The translations under genes were made by a program, and so were the position numbers. Positions 49,425-58,642 of a DNA stretch of 64,000 nt are shown here, piece by piece. Numbering within the stretch: position 1 is the stretch's first letter; each line of letters begins with the position of its first letter. Under the pieces are notes generated by a model. That model was not told where the DNA came from, did no database searches, and saw only the letters and a program-made list of their open reading frames with translations. Source of the DNA: Spirochaeta sp. UBA5339 (GTDB taxonomy: Bacteria > Spirochaetota > Spirochaetia > DSM-2461); contig DHQL01000027.1 in the NCBI GenBank assembly GCA_002408085.1, forward strand, positions 72,488 to 136,487. Direction: 5' to 3'.

Positions 49425-49478
49425 CTCAATGTAAATAAACTAAAGAACCTTCGGGTTTAATTTAAGGAAGTCTTTTTA

Positions 49479-49958
49479 ATGAAAAGTAAAACCAAGTCAA
49501 TTTTTGTCCTGATGATTGCCATCACTGTCACCCTGGCCGCTGTATCCTGTAAAACAGTGGATATTGAGAGCGCCAGGGACAATGTATCCATTGTAAGTGA
49601 AGAGGGACAGACTAAGTTCATTCTTTCAAATCTGCAGTTTGAGGCAAATTCCGCGGAAATTACTCCCGAAACGGCCAATACACTGGATTACCTGAAACTC
49701 CTTCTTAAGAACTATGATGGAGAGGAGGTCATTATCACAGGACATGCCGCAAATATTGGTGATGAAAGTGCCATTATGGCCATCTCCCAGGAGAGAGCAG
49801 AAGCGGTTGCCGCCTACCTGATCAAGAACAAGACCTTCAAGGCTGACGCTATTACCACCGTCGGAAAGGGCGCATCCGAGCCTGTTGGCGATGATGATAC
49901 AGCAGAAGAAAACAGAAGAGTTGAAATTGATGTTGTAGGATATCAGATGGAAGAGTAA
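49479..49958 (+). CDS. OmpA-family peptidoglycan-associated lipoprotein
   Basis: The signal peptide KSKTKSIFVLMIAITVTLA ends with a lipobox (AAVSC), so it is probably a lipoprotein. The OmpA_C domain includes LSNLQFEANSAEITPETANTL, IITGHAANIGDESAIMAISQERAEAV and the DAITTVGKGASEPVGDDDTAEENRRVEI peptidoglycan-binding loop; in canonical proteins the Asp and Arg (here in ENRRVEID) bind diaminopimelate or ornithine. The length is 159 residues. It has its own strong promoter and a bidirectional terminator, consistent with high expression. Confidence 0.92.
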   Translation: MKSKTKSIFVLMIAITVTLAAVSCKTVDIESARDNVSIVSEEGQTKFILSNLQFEANSAEITPETANTLDYLKLLLKNYDGEEVIITGHAANIGDESAIMAISQERAEAVAAYLIKNKTFKADAITTVGKGASEPVGDDDTAEENRRVEIDVVGYQMEE

Positions 49959-49988
49959 TTCCGGTTATTCCGAATTGCTGATTCAATG

Positions 49989-50018
49989 AAAAAGCCGCCT
50001 GGTGAGGGCGGCTTTTTT
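49989..50018. terminator. Bidirectional terminator between OmpA-like and Pmp3 genes
   Basis: AAAAAGCCGCC and GGCGGCTTTTTT form an 11-bp stem with A and T tracts on each side, fitting termination from both strands. Confidence 0.9.
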
Positions 50019-50039
50019 AATCGATTCCCGATCAGGGTT

Positions 50040-50213
50040 TTATTTCAGAACAACCCACAGGGCATGGATAATACCCGGAATGTAGAAGAAAATACAGAGT
50101 ATGATGTTGATCAGCAGATCCTTTCCCACCCCTTTTTTAAGAAATACCGCTACAAAGGGAAGCAGTATTGCCAGAATAATCAATAAGAGATCTGCGCCTT
50201 TACCTTTTGCCAT
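50040..50213 (-). CDS. YqaE/Pmp3-family small membrane protein
   Basis: This 57-residue peptide has two membrane helices (ADLLLIILAILLPFVAVFL and LINIILCIFFYIPGIIHALW), the classic Pmp3 form involved in membrane potential and salt/cold stress. The ATG at 50213 has AGGAAGGAAC upstream; a longer frame from 50300 is not hydrophobic at its N-terminus. The family signature KKGVGKDLLINIILCIFFYIPG is clear. Confidence 0.88.
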   Translation of the reverse strand: MAKGKGADLLLIILAILLPFVAVFLKKGVGKDLLINIILCIFFYIPGIIHALWVVLK

Positions 50214-50389
50214 TCCTGTTCCTTCCTTACTAAAATGAATTACCGGGCATCGAAGAACACCCGTTCTCTTAATACTAACTCTCCGGAACTGCATAATCAA
50301 ATTTCTGCAGTATTTCAGGAAATGTTTCCCCCTCTGAATAGAATGTTAAAAAAGTAATATTTTTATAAATAATTTTGGTTTAATACGAA

Positions 50390-50412
50390 TTAATAAACTA
50401 TGGTATTATTAA
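50390..50412. promoter_or_regulatory. Candidate PerR/Fur-like operator upstream of katG
   Basis: TTAATAA...TTATTAA is an AT-rich inverted repeat with a 9-base spacer, 81 bases before the katG start. Peroxide-sensing Fur-family regulators bind similar AT-rich dyads, but the spacing differs from the PerR consensus, so this is weak. Confidence 0.3.
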
Positions 50413-50493
50413 AAGGTATCGTTAATCGCGAGACCTCTTTGGATAGCATGTAATCTGTTTTTCGCTTATGACCCATAGTAAAAGGAGGAGACT

Positions 50494-52701
50494 ATGAGCA
50501 AGACAGGAAGATGCCCCGTAACAGGAGCTACCAGCCGTACCACCGCAGACCGGGGTACATCAAATATGGATTGGTGGCCGGATCAGCTTAATCTCAAGAT
50601 GCTGCACCAGAATCCTGCCAAGGGAAACCCCATGGACGGGGATTTTAATTATGCAGAAGAGTTTGCCAAACTGGACTATGAAGGGCTGAAGAAGGATCTC
50701 TATGCCCTTATGACCGACTCCCAGGAGTGGTGGCCCGCAGACTGGGGTCACTACGGCGGTCTGTTTATCCGCATGGCCTGGCATAGCGCCGGAACCTACC
50801 GTCTGGGAGACGGGAGGGGAGGTGCCGGATCGGGAACCCAGAGATTTGCCCCTCTGAACAGCTGGCCCGACAATGTGAACCTCGATAAGGCTCGCCGCCT
50901 GCTCTGGCCCATCAAAAAGAAATACGGAAAGAAAATCTCCTGGGCGGATCTGATGATTCTGGCGGGAAACTGCGCCCTTGAATCCATGGGCTTCAAGACC
51001 TTCGGTTTCGCCGGAGGCCGGGAGGATGTCTGGGAACCGGAAGAGGATATCTACTGGGGCTCTGAAAAAGAGTGGCTGGCCACCAGCGATAAAGAGAACA
51101 GCCGATATTCGGGCAAGCGGGATCTGGAAAACCCTCTGGCAGCGGTTCAGATGGGTCTGATCTATGTAAACCCCGAAGGCCCCGACGGCAATCCCGATCC
51201 CGTTGCTTCCGGCCTTGATGTACGTGAAACCTTTGCCCGCATGGCCATGGGAGACGAGGAGACTGTTGCCCTGGTAGCAGGGGGGCACACCTTCGGAAAG
51301 TGCCACGGTGCCGGTGATGCGGCTCAGGTCGGTCCCGAGCCCGAAGCGGCTCCCCTTGAACAGATGGGCCTGGGCTGGAAGAGCTCTTTCGGAAAAGGAA
51401 AGGGCGGTGATACCATAAGCAGCGGAATTGAAGGTGCCTGGAAGCCGAATCCCACTACCTGGGACATGGGATATCTGAAGGTCCTCTTCAAGTATGAGTG
51501 GGAACTGGTGAAGAGTCCCGCCGGAGCCAACCAGTGGCTGGCAAAGGATGTGGATGAGGAGGACATGGTTGTTGATGCCCATGATCCCTCTAAAAAGAAC
51601 AGACCCATGATGACTACCGCGGACCTCTCTCTCCGCTATGATCCCGTATACTCTCCGATCGCAAAGGACTATCTGGAGCACCCCGAAAAGTTTGCCGACG
51701 CCTTTGCCAGGGCCTGGTTCAAGCTGACTCACCGGGATATGGGACCCCGCTCCCTCTATCTGGGACCTGAAGTGCCCGAAGAGGAGCTGATCTGGCAGGA
51801 CCCCGTTCCAAAAGCGGACTATAAGATGATTGATGACGGTGATGTGGAATCCCTGAAGAAGGAGATCCTCGGAGCTGGACTGGACGCATCTGATCTGATC
51901 TTTACCGCATGGGCTTCGGCATCAAGCTTCCGGGGCTCCGACAAGAGAGGCGGCGCAAACGGTGCCAGAATCGCCCTTGCTCCCCAGAAGGACTGGGAGG
52001 CCAATGATCCCAAGCTTGTGAAAAAAGTTATCTCCAAGCTTGAGAAGATCCAGAAGAGTTTCAATGCCTCTGGCGGAGACAAAAAGGTCTCTCTGGCGGA
52101 CCTGATTGTTCTGGGCGGAACTGCCGCCGTCGAAGCGGCCGCAGCCAAGGCGGGAAATTCCCTTAAGGTTCCCTTCAGCCCCGGCAGAACCGACGCCCTT
52201 CAGGAGCAGACAGATGCGGACTCCTTTGCCGTACTGGAGCCCTGTGCCGACGGTTTCCGGAACTACCTGAAGAAGGAGTACTCGGTGCCGGCAGAGCAGC
52301 TCTTTCTGGACAAGGCCCAGCTTCTGACCCTGACGGCACCGGAAATGACTGTTCTGACCGGTGGACTGAGGGTTCTGGGAGCAAACTACAAGGGCTCTTC
52401 CGACGGCGTTCTAACTGACAGGGTCGGTGTTCTGACCAATGATTTCTTTGTGAACATCCTTGATATGAACACCGAGTGGAAGGCTGTTCCGAAAGACTCC
52501 AACCTCTATGAGGGCAGGGACAGGGCCAGCGGAAAGAAGAAGTGGACCGCCACCAGAACTGATCTGGTTTTCGGTTCCAACTCCATCCTCCGCGCCCTCA
52601 GCGAGGTCTATGGCAGCAGCGACGGTGAGGTGAAATTCCAGAATGACTTTGCCGCTGCCTGGAGCAAGGTTATGAATCTGGACCGCTTTGATCTGAAGTA
52701 A
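50494..52701 (+). CDS. katG: Catalase-peroxidase KatG
   Basis: KatG decomposes hydrogen peroxide and has peroxidase activity. The 735-residue heme enzyme has the proximal/distal signature MAWHSAGTYR, the crosslinking tyrosine in YVNPEGPDGN, and the second repeated domain without heme (KVSLADLIVLGGTAAVEAAA). AAAGGAGG precedes the ATG. It is a stand-alone gene after a bidirectional AT-rich region. A long hairpin follows. Confidence 0.97.
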   Translation: MSKTGRCPVTGATSRTTADRGTSNMDWWPDQLNLKMLHQNPAKGNPMDGDFNYAEEFAKLDYEGLKKDLYALMTDSQEWWPADWGHYGGLFIRMAWHSAGTYRLGDGRGGAGSGTQRFAPLNSWPDNVNLDKARRLLWPIKKKYGKKISWADLMILAGNCALESMGFKTFGFAGGREDVWEPEEDIYWGSEKEWLATSDKENSRYSGKRDLENPLAAVQMGLIYVNPEGPDGNPDPVASGLDVRETFARMAMGDEETVALVAGGHTFGKCHGAGDAAQVGPEPEAAPLEQMGLGWKSSFGKGKGGDTISSGIEGAWKPNPTTWDMGYLKVLFKYEWELVKSPAGANQWLAKDVDEEDMVVDAHDPSKKNRPMMTTADLSLRYDPVYSPIAKDYLEHPEKFADAFARAWFKLTHRDMGPRSLYLGPEVPEEELIWQDPVPKADYKMIDDGDVESLKKEILGAGLDASDLIFTAWASASSFRGSDKRGGANGARIALAPQKDWEANDPKLVKKVISKLEKIQKSFNASGGDKKVSLADLIVLGGTAAVEAAAAKAGNSLKVPFSPGRTDALQEQTDADSFAVLEPCADGFRNYLKKEYSVPAEQLFLDKAQLLTLTAPEMTVLTGGLRVLGANYKGSSDGVLTDRVGVLTNDFFVNILDMNTEWKAVPKDSNLYEGRDRASGKKKWTATRTDLVFGSNSILRALSEVYGSSDGEVKFQNDFAAAWSKVMNLDRFDLK

Positions 52702-52725
52702 GTTTTCTTGTTGAACTGTGTTCTT

Positions 52726-52762
52726 ACCGGGGCTCCTGTCCGTAATGGACGGGAGCCCCGGT
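52726..52762 (+). terminator. Long hairpin after katG
   Basis: ACCGGGGCTCC and GGAGCCCCGGT pair perfectly, extended by an inner GTCC/GGAC stem with a GTAAT loop. No T tract follows, so it may be a stabilising or Rho-related structure rather than a simple terminator. Confidence 0.6.
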
Positions 52763-52829
52763 CTCTGATAGACTGGCTTGAAACCGGTCGAGTCCCGTCC
52801 GGAGAGAGTGTCCCCGGAGGAATTGGACT

Positions 52830-53852
52830 ATGATTAACCAGATCAGTGTGGAAGAGTTTGTGGAAATGAAGGCCGAGCTTCAGATGGTGGATGTCCGCTC
52901 TCCCGGGGAGTTTGACCACGCCCATGTTCCCGGATCTGTCAATATTCCCCTCTTTACCAATGAAGAGAGGGCCGAAATAGGCTGGACCTACAAACACAAG
53001 GGGCCTGAAGAGGCCACAGGTCTGGGCGAGTCCTTTGCCAATCCCAGAATCCCCGAATATCTGAAACAGGCCGAACCTTTAGCCCGGGACGGCAAAATTA
53101 TAATTCTCTGTGCCAGGGGCGGCCTCAGAAGTCTGCGCTTCTCACAGCTTCTGGAAAGCCATGGATTTCAGGTCTACAGGCTGGAGGGCGGATACAAGAG
53201 CTACAGACGTGCCGTTCTCTCTTCCTTTTCCAGGCCTCTGCCCCTGGTCATTCTGGGAGGCAGAACCGGCTGCGGCAAGACGGACATCCTCAAGGAGCTC
53301 GAAAAAGCGGATGAGCAGATTATTGATCTTGAGGGAATTGCCGTTCACAGAGGTTCCGCCTTCGGAGGAATCGGGATGGATGAACAGCCTTCGGCGGAGT
53401 TCTTCGAAAACCTTCTTTTTGAAAAGATCCGGACCCTGGATCACGCAAGACGGATCTGGGTTGAGGATGAGAGCCTGAATATCGGTATGGTCTTTATGCC
53501 TAATGATTTCTATGAGGTCATGAAGGCAGCGCCCCTTGTCTTTGTGGATACATCCCTGGAAAACAGGGTGGAGCGCCTCTGCCGCGAGTACGGCGCCGCG
53601 GGAATGGCTCCCCTGAAGGAGTCCCTGGACCGGATTAGAAAGAGGCTGGGGGGGGAGAATCATCAGAAGGCCCAGAGGGCACTGGAAGAGGGGGATATGG
53701 AGACCGCCGCTGCCATTGCTCTCGGTTACTACGACAAGTGCTACGACTACTCAATGAAGGAGAAGGGGAGGACCCTGCTGGCCCGGATTGAGGCGGAGAC
53801 CGATGATCCTGTGAAGACTGCGGGGATGATCCTGAGTAAACTGCCCGAATGA
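52830..53852 (+). CDS. selU: tRNA 2-selenouridine synthase
   Basis: SelU (MnmH) converts the 2-thiouridine at the wobble position of some tRNAs to 2-selenouridine, via a geranylated intermediate. The N-terminal rhodanese domain has the active cysteine in ILCARGGLRSLRFS, and the P-loop is GGRTGCGKTDIL. At 340 residues it is normal. It requires SelD (selenophosphate synthetase) from elsewhere. GGAGGAA precedes the ATG. It is convergent with the ROK gene, 7 bases apart. Confidence 0.94.
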   Translation: MINQISVEEFVEMKAELQMVDVRSPGEFDHAHVPGSVNIPLFTNEERAEIGWTYKHKGPEEATGLGESFANPRIPEYLKQAEPLARDGKIIILCARGGLRSLRFSQLLESHGFQVYRLEGGYKSYRRAVLSSFSRPLPLVILGGRTGCGKTDILKELEKADEQIIDLEGIAVHRGSAFGGIGMDEQPSAEFFENLLFEKIRTLDHARRIWVEDESLNIGMVFMPNDFYEVMKAAPLVFVDTSLENRVERLCREYGAAGMAPLKESLDRIRKRLGGENHQKAQRALEEGDMETAAAIALGYYDKCYDYSMKEKGRTLLARIEAETDDPVKTAGMILSKLPE

Positions 53853-53859
53853 TTCCTGA

Positions 53860-55071
53860 TCAGATGCGTTTAAGAGTTTCCGGAAATTCCTTTGAACTGA
53901 ATATGTGATCCAGTATCAGGGTGCCCGCTCCCATGGGGCCGGACATATCCTTGAGTTCAGAGAAACAGACCCTGAGCTCATAGGTCGCCAGATGGAGGGA
54001 GCGACGGATAATAGCCTCTCTGATGGCTCCGATATAGTGATTTCCGAAATTTGCCAGGCCTCCTCCTATTACAATGGATGAGGGGTTTAGAAAACTGACC
54101 AGTTTCTCCGCTACCTGCCCTACGGCCTTGCCGGCATCCTGTACAAGTTTTATACAGGACAGATCTCCCGCTATGGCTCCATCGTTGATATCCCGGGCGC
54201 TAAGCTCACAACCTTCCTTAAGGCGTTGTGCAAGAAAGGGACTTTCTCCGGACTCGGCCTTCTCCTTTGCCAGACCTGTCAGAGCCTTGCCCCCGGCAAC
54301 CGCCTCAAGACAGCCCTTGTTGCCGCAATGGCATAGCACTGTGCTTCCGTCAATGGGGATATGACCGATATCCCCTGCGCAGCCTTTGGCTCCGCGGTAG
54401 ATCTTTCCGTCGATAATAAGACCGGCACCGATTCCCGTACCCGCCTTGATAAAAAGAAAATCAGCCTCATTTCTTGTGCTTCCCATATAGCCCTCTCCCA
54501 GGGCCATGACATTTACATCGTTTTCTATAAGAACGGGACAGGAGAACTCTTTCTCATAGAGCTCCTTCAGGGGATAGCCGTGCCAGAGGGGGACATTGGG
54601 AGGTGAGTCGGGCTTACCCTCGGTGAAATCAACGGGAAAGGGGAAGCCGAGACCAATGCCCCAGAGCCTCCTTACCCTGTATTGATCACACAGTTCCTTC
54701 AGTATCTCAATGATTCTGCTGTTGGTCTCTACAGGATCGCTGATATTTTCAAAATGATATTCCTGTTCACAGAGGATACTCATATCAAGATTGAATATGA
54801 CTGCCTTCAGTTTTGTGGTTCCCAGAAAAATCCCTGCCACCTGACCTATTCCTTCCCGTATTTTAAGCTTCAGCTTTCTCTGTTCGCTGTTTTCCGGAGA
54901 GATCTCCTCCACAAGACCCAGGGAGATCAGCTTGTTTATCTGAATGGAGATTGTCGATTTGGATACACCGCTGAGGCGGGTTATACCCATTCTGTTAATT
55001 TCGCCGGCAGTTCTGATGATGTTATAAATCTGGGCCGTTGTGTTCTGTGTTATTAGCTCTGAAGGTTTCAT
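53860..55071 (-). CDS. ROK-family transcriptional regulator
   Basis: An N-terminal winged helix (GEINRMGITRLSGVSKSTISIQINKLISLGLVEE) is followed by a ROK sugar-kinase-like domain with FIKAGTGIGAGLIIDGKIYRG and the zinc motif CHCGNKGCLEA. This form is a NagC/XylR-type repressor that senses a sugar or sugar phosphate. It is transcribed away from the Gfo/Idh operon, across a region with ATAATTGT/ACAATTAT dyads, which supports local regulation. It has 403 residues. Confidence 0.92.
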   Translation of the reverse strand: MKPSELITQNTTAQIYNIIRTAGEINRMGITRLSGVSKSTISIQINKLISLGLVEEISPENSEQRKLKLKIREGIGQVAGIFLGTTKLKAVIFNLDMSILCEQEYHFENISDPVETNSRIIEILKELCDQYRVRRLWGIGLGFPFPVDFTEGKPDSPPNVPLWHGYPLKELYEKEFSCPVLIENDVNVMALGEGYMGSTRNEADFLFIKAGTGIGAGLIIDGKIYRGAKGCAGDIGHIPIDGSTVLCHCGNKGCLEAVAGGKALTGLAKEKAESGESPFLAQRLKEGCELSARDINDGAIAGDLSCIKLVQDAGKAVGQVAEKLVSFLNPSSIVIGGGLANFGNHYIGAIREAIIRRSLHLATYELRVCFSELKDMSGPMGAGTLILDHIFSSKEFPETLKRI

Positions 55072-55110
55072 CTGATTATTCCACTATATTATTTAGACTC
55101 CAAAATATCA

Positions 55111-55158
55111 ATAATTGTATTCTAAAACAATTATGTCTTATTGTAAAACATAATTGTT
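55111..55158. promoter_or_regulatory. Triple-site operator for the ROK regulator
   Basis: The 8-mer ATAATTGT occurs at 55111-55118 and 55150-55157, and its inverse ACAATTAT at 55127-55134. AACAATTATG and CATAATTGTT (55126-55135, 55149-55158) form a 10-bp perfect dyad. The right arm overlaps the -35 of the operon promoter. Confidence 0.65.
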
Positions 55159-55185
55159 GACAGATAGTACAAGTGGGTTTAGGAT
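55157..55185 (+). promoter_or_regulatory. Candidate promoter of the Gfo/Idh-ABC operon
   Basis: TTGACA is followed after 17 bases by TAGGAT. The -35 is perfect and directly abuts the operator dyad, so ROK binding would block it. Confidence 0.6.
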
Positions 55186-55214
55186 CTACTTAAATAACGA
55201 AAAAGGACTGATGA

Positions 55215-56363
55215 ATGAGAAGGTTAAAAGTTGCCGTGATCGGAACCGGTTTTATCGGACCCGTTCATGCGGAAGCCATCAGACGGAACGCAGGTCTTGC
55301 AGATCTTGTGATGGTTGCCGGCATCTCGGAAGAGGAGGCAAAAGAGGCCGCCCTGAGGCTGAATATACCCGGATACACATCTGACTACAGGGATATTTTA
55401 AAAAGTGACGCGGATGTAGTGCATATCTGCACCCCGAATCATCTTCACTACTCCATGGTAAAGGAGTGTCTGGAGCATGGTAAAAGCGTACTCTGTGAGA
55501 AACCCCTGGCTATGAACTCTGCCGAAGCCGCAGAACTGGTTGAGCTTGCTGATGCGAAAGGGCTTATGGCGGCGGTCAACTACAATCTACGCTACTATCC
55601 CCTTATTCAGGAGATGAGACAGAGAAACATGGAGAAAGAGGGCGGAGAGATCTTCTCCCTTCAGGGCTCCTATCTTCAGGACTGGCTCCTCTACGATACA
55701 GACTACAGCTGGCGCCTTGAATCGAAGCTCAGCGGAAAATCCAGAGCCGTGGCAGATATCGGGACCCACTGGATGGATATGGCCCAATATGTCACCGGAA
55801 TGAAGATCAAATCGGTGTTTGCTCAGTTCGGAAGAATGCATGAAACAAGAAAAAAGAGCTCCGACGGGAAGGATCTTACATTTTCGAAGGCTGAAGATAC
55901 GGCCGGATATATCAGCTATGACGTCGATACCGAGGATTATGCACAGATTCTGTTCAAAATGGAGAATGGAACCCTGGGGACTCTGACAGTCAGTCAGGTT
56001 ATCGCTGGATATAAAAACTATATGGAGTTCAGGCAGAGCGGTACGGTAAGTTCCTTCACCTGGAATTCCGAGGCACCCAATCAGCTGACCATCGGTCACA
56101 GGGACAGGGCCAATGAGATCCTTGTGAAAGATCCCTCTCTCCTTCACGGCAGAGCGGCTTCCATGTCCGGATTTCCCGGCGGCCATCAGGAGGGATACGG
56201 CGAGACCCTGAAGAATCTGATCAGAGAGTTCTATTCGGATATTCTCGGAGTCTCAAGCAGCGCCGAATATCCCTTACTGAAAGACGGGGCTTCGGAGATG
56301 TATCTCTGTGAGGCCATAATCAGAAGCGCCGAAGAGAATCGCTGGGTGGAGGTGGAAGCATGA
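55215..56363 (+). CDS. Gfo/Idh/MocA-family oxidoreductase
   Basis: The N-terminal Rossmann motif is VAVIGTGFIGPVHAEAI; the family EKP motif appears as CEKPLAMN. A DIGTHWMDMAQYVTG helix follows, with the catalytic histidine likely there. The substrate is a sugar or polyol, unassigned. AAAGGA lies before the ATG; another ATG 4 bases upstream is out of frame. It is the first gene of the operon and overlaps the isomerase by 4 bases. Confidence 0.93.
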   Translation: MRRLKVAVIGTGFIGPVHAEAIRRNAGLADLVMVAGISEEEAKEAALRLNIPGYTSDYRDILKSDADVVHICTPNHLHYSMVKECLEHGKSVLCEKPLAMNSAEAAELVELADAKGLMAAVNYNLRYYPLIQEMRQRNMEKEGGEIFSLQGSYLQDWLLYDTDYSWRLESKLSGKSRAVADIGTHWMDMAQYVTGMKIKSVFAQFGRMHETRKKSSDGKDLTFSKAEDTAGYISYDVDTEDYAQILFKMENGTLGTLTVSQVIAGYKNYMEFRQSGTVSSFTWNSEAPNQLTIGHRDRANEILVKDPSLLHGRAASMSGFPGGHQEGYGETLKNLIREFYSDILGVSSSAEYPLLKDGASEMYLCEAIIRSAEENRWVEVEA

Positions 56364-57493
56364 GAAATCAGGTATGGATGATGAGTTCTGCTTATCCCCA
56401 TTACTCCCTGGAAAAGCTGATGAGTACAGCGGGCAGTCTGGGGCTGCAGGGGATCGAACTCTGTGTGTTTAGAAAGGACGGCACCAGACAGGACCATGTG
56501 GCAACCCATCTGGACTACGAGGGATTCGACTCGGACCGGGCGAAACAGACAATAGAGATGTTCAACCGTTCGGGGCTTCACCTCTCGGTAGGCGCCTTTG
56601 AAAATGTTATCGGTGGAGATCCCGGTCAGAGGATACACAATCAGAACCACCTTTTGAAACTTATCAGAATGGCTGCCCTCATGGGGGGCGATGAGAACGG
56701 CATAACCGTGGGGACCTTTGTGGGGTACAACCATGAGTGGGATCTGGAAGAGGGAGCCTTTGAGAAGAACCTCTACGAATACAAAAGAGTGTTTACTCCC
56801 ATCATCCGGTATGCGGAAGACCTCGGTGTAACTGTTATCTATGAAAACTGTCCCATGGAGGGATGGCAGCCCAAGGGAATGAGCAGCACCATGAACAATC
56901 TCTCTTCCACACTGGCTGCCAGAAAGTTTATGTATGAACTGATTCCCTCAGATGCCCACGGGGAGACCTACGATCCCAGCCACGATGTGTGGCAGTTTGT
57001 GAATCCCGTTGATGTTGTGAACCACAGCGATATGAAGAGGATCAAGTCGGTTCATCTGAAGACCTCCCGTATGAACTGTGATGCCGGCTCCATTCACTGG
57101 GGCAATGTCTTCGGCAAACAGGCCGTGTCCGCCGAACTTGCCCGGGCTGCGGGTGTTCCTGTGGCTGAAAATGAGTGGGATCGCTTCTCCTATGAGCCGA
57201 TGGTTCCCGGTTTCGGCGGTTCCGATTCCATGGACTGGCGGGCCTTTGTCTCCTGTCTGATGGAAAAGGGTTTTGAAGGAGCTTTCTCCATCGAGAACGA
57301 AGGAGCCAACTCCCGGGGGACTGGAATTGACAGCGCAACAGAGCAGGGCTTTGCGGCCTGCCTCGGCTTTATGAAGCCCATGATCTGGCCTCTGGACAGG
57401 GAACGCGGATATGTCTATGGAGAGGTGGAAGCCCTGAAAGAGCCTTCGGCCGGAGAGCTTCCCCTGGTGGATATAAGTGATTTATCAGCCTGA
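56360..57493 (+). CDS. Sugar phosphate isomerase/epimerase-like TIM barrel
   Basis: The AP-endonuclease-2-like fold is seen from LMSTAGSLGLQGIELCVFR, through VTVIYENCPMEGW and the metal-binding ESxHGE-type region, to FSIENEGANS. Proteins of this family isomerise or epimerise sugars and inososes, or act in 3-keto-glycoside pathways. The length of 377 residues is longer than usual because of the N-terminal region. Overlap with the previous gene suggests a two-step oxidation/isomerisation route for the imported sugar. Confidence 0.85.
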   Translation: MRNQVWMMSSAYPHYSLEKLMSTAGSLGLQGIELCVFRKDGTRQDHVATHLDYEGFDSDRAKQTIEMFNRSGLHLSVGAFENVIGGDPGQRIHNQNHLLKLIRMAALMGGDENGITVGTFVGYNHEWDLEEGAFEKNLYEYKRVFTPIIRYAEDLGVTVIYENCPMEGWQPKGMSSTMNNLSSTLAARKFMYELIPSDAHGETYDPSHDVWQFVNPVDVVNHSDMKRIKSVHLKTSRMNCDAGSIHWGNVFGKQAVSAELARAAGVPVAENEWDRFSYEPMVPGFGGSDSMDWRAFVSCLMEKGFEGAFSIENEGANSRGTGIDSATEQGFAACLGFMKPMIWPLDRERGYVYGEVEALKEPSAGELPLVDISDLSA

Positions 57494-57551
57494 AAAGGGC
57501 TGATGAAATAGATTCTGTTTTAGAAAAAGTTTTTTTTAAAGGAGCGAATTA

Positions 57552-58559
57552 ATGAAAAAACTAATCGTGTTATTACTGGTGATGCTTGCAGCTTCTACAT
57601 CAGTGGTTTTTGCCAGCGGAGGACAGGATGATGATGCCAAGTTTATGGCGGTTATTATGCCCAGCGCCACCCATGGATTTCTCGGTGAGAGTATCAAGCA
57701 TGCAGAGAATGCAACAAAGAAACTGGCCGAAGAGAATGGATACAGCTATCAGTTTCTTACTTCCGACGATATTGTAAAGCAGTCCAACCAGATTGACACT
57801 GTTGTTGCAAGAGGCGCGGATGTTGTGGTTCTGTGGCCCTTTAACGGTGATGAGCTGAAATCCGCCGCCCAGACCATCCTGGATGCGGACATCCCCCTGA
57901 TTGTCTACGACAGACTGATCAGCAACTTCAACCAGACAGCCGAACTCCCTGGTGACAACGATACCATCGGAGAAGAGATGGGCAATTATTTCAACGACTA
58001 CTTCAAGAGCGAACTGGCAGCCGGTCCCGTTAACATCCTCGAGTTCAAGGGAGACAACTCAAGCGTTCCCATGCAGAGATCCAACGGATTCTGGTCAACT
58101 GCTGATTCCAACTTTGTCGTTGTAAACGAGTTTGTTACAAACTGGAGCAAGGACACAGCCCAGATTCAGATGGAAACCTTCCTCTCCTCCAATACAAAAG
58201 CTCAGGTTGAAAGCATCCAGGGAATTTTCACCCACGATGCGGAAGTGGCTGCGGGTGTTCTCGCCGCTCTGGAAGGATATGACGGAGCCTATGACCTCAA
58301 TGTAAAACTGGTTTCCGGTGTCAGTGCCTCAAGAGAGATCCTCGGACTCTACGATCACTATCAGGCCCAGGGAATCGATCAGGTAATGTTCTCCTTCTCC
58401 CCCGCCATGGTTGTTGATGCCATTCAACTGGGGATCGATGTTCTGAATGGTAAAGAAGTTTCAGGTCGCTATCTTGTTGAGACAGAAATGGTGGACAACT
58501 CCAACTATAAAGAGTTTATGAAGGGACCCGTCTATTCACTGCGCTACTCTATCTACTGA
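57552..58559 (+). CDS. CUT2 sugar ABC transporter substrate-binding protein
   Basis: A signal peptide (KKLIVLLLVMLAASTSVVFA) is followed by an RbsB/ChvE-like periplasmic-binding fold: KFMAVIMPSATHGFLGESIK, IPLIVYDRLISNF, and GIFTHDAEVAAGVLAALEG. It may bind a monosaccharide such as xylose or galactose, but the ligand is unknown. AAAGGAG precedes the ATG. A GC-rich hairpin after the gene may raise its level relative to the downstream ATPase. Confidence 0.92.
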   Translation: MKKLIVLLLVMLAASTSVVFASGGQDDDAKFMAVIMPSATHGFLGESIKHAENATKKLAEENGYSYQFLTSDDIVKQSNQIDTVVARGADVVVLWPFNGDELKSAAQTILDADIPLIVYDRLISNFNQTAELPGDNDTIGEEMGNYFNDYFKSELAAGPVNILEFKGDNSSVPMQRSNGFWSTADSNFVVVNEFVTNWSKDTAQIQMETFLSSNTKAQVESIQGIFTHDAEVAAGVLAALEGYDGAYDLNVKLVSGVSASREILGLYDHYQAQGIDQVMFSFSPAMVVDAIQLGIDVLNGKEVSGRYLVETEMVDNSNYKEFMKGPVYSLRYSIY

Positions 58560-58588
58560 GACTTAATTTAAGGGTTATTATGTAAAGT

Positions 58589-58612
58589 GCCGGCGGCCTC
58601 CGGGCTGCCGGC
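58589..58612 (+). terminator. GC-rich attenuation hairpin between the SBP and ATPase genes
   Basis: GCCGGC is repeated in inverted orientation with a GC-rich loop. No strong T run follows, so partial attenuation or mRNA protection of the binding-protein transcript is likely, as in many ABC operons. Confidence 0.5.
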
Positions 58613-58642
58613 TTCAATATTCAATATCAGGTAGAACAATTC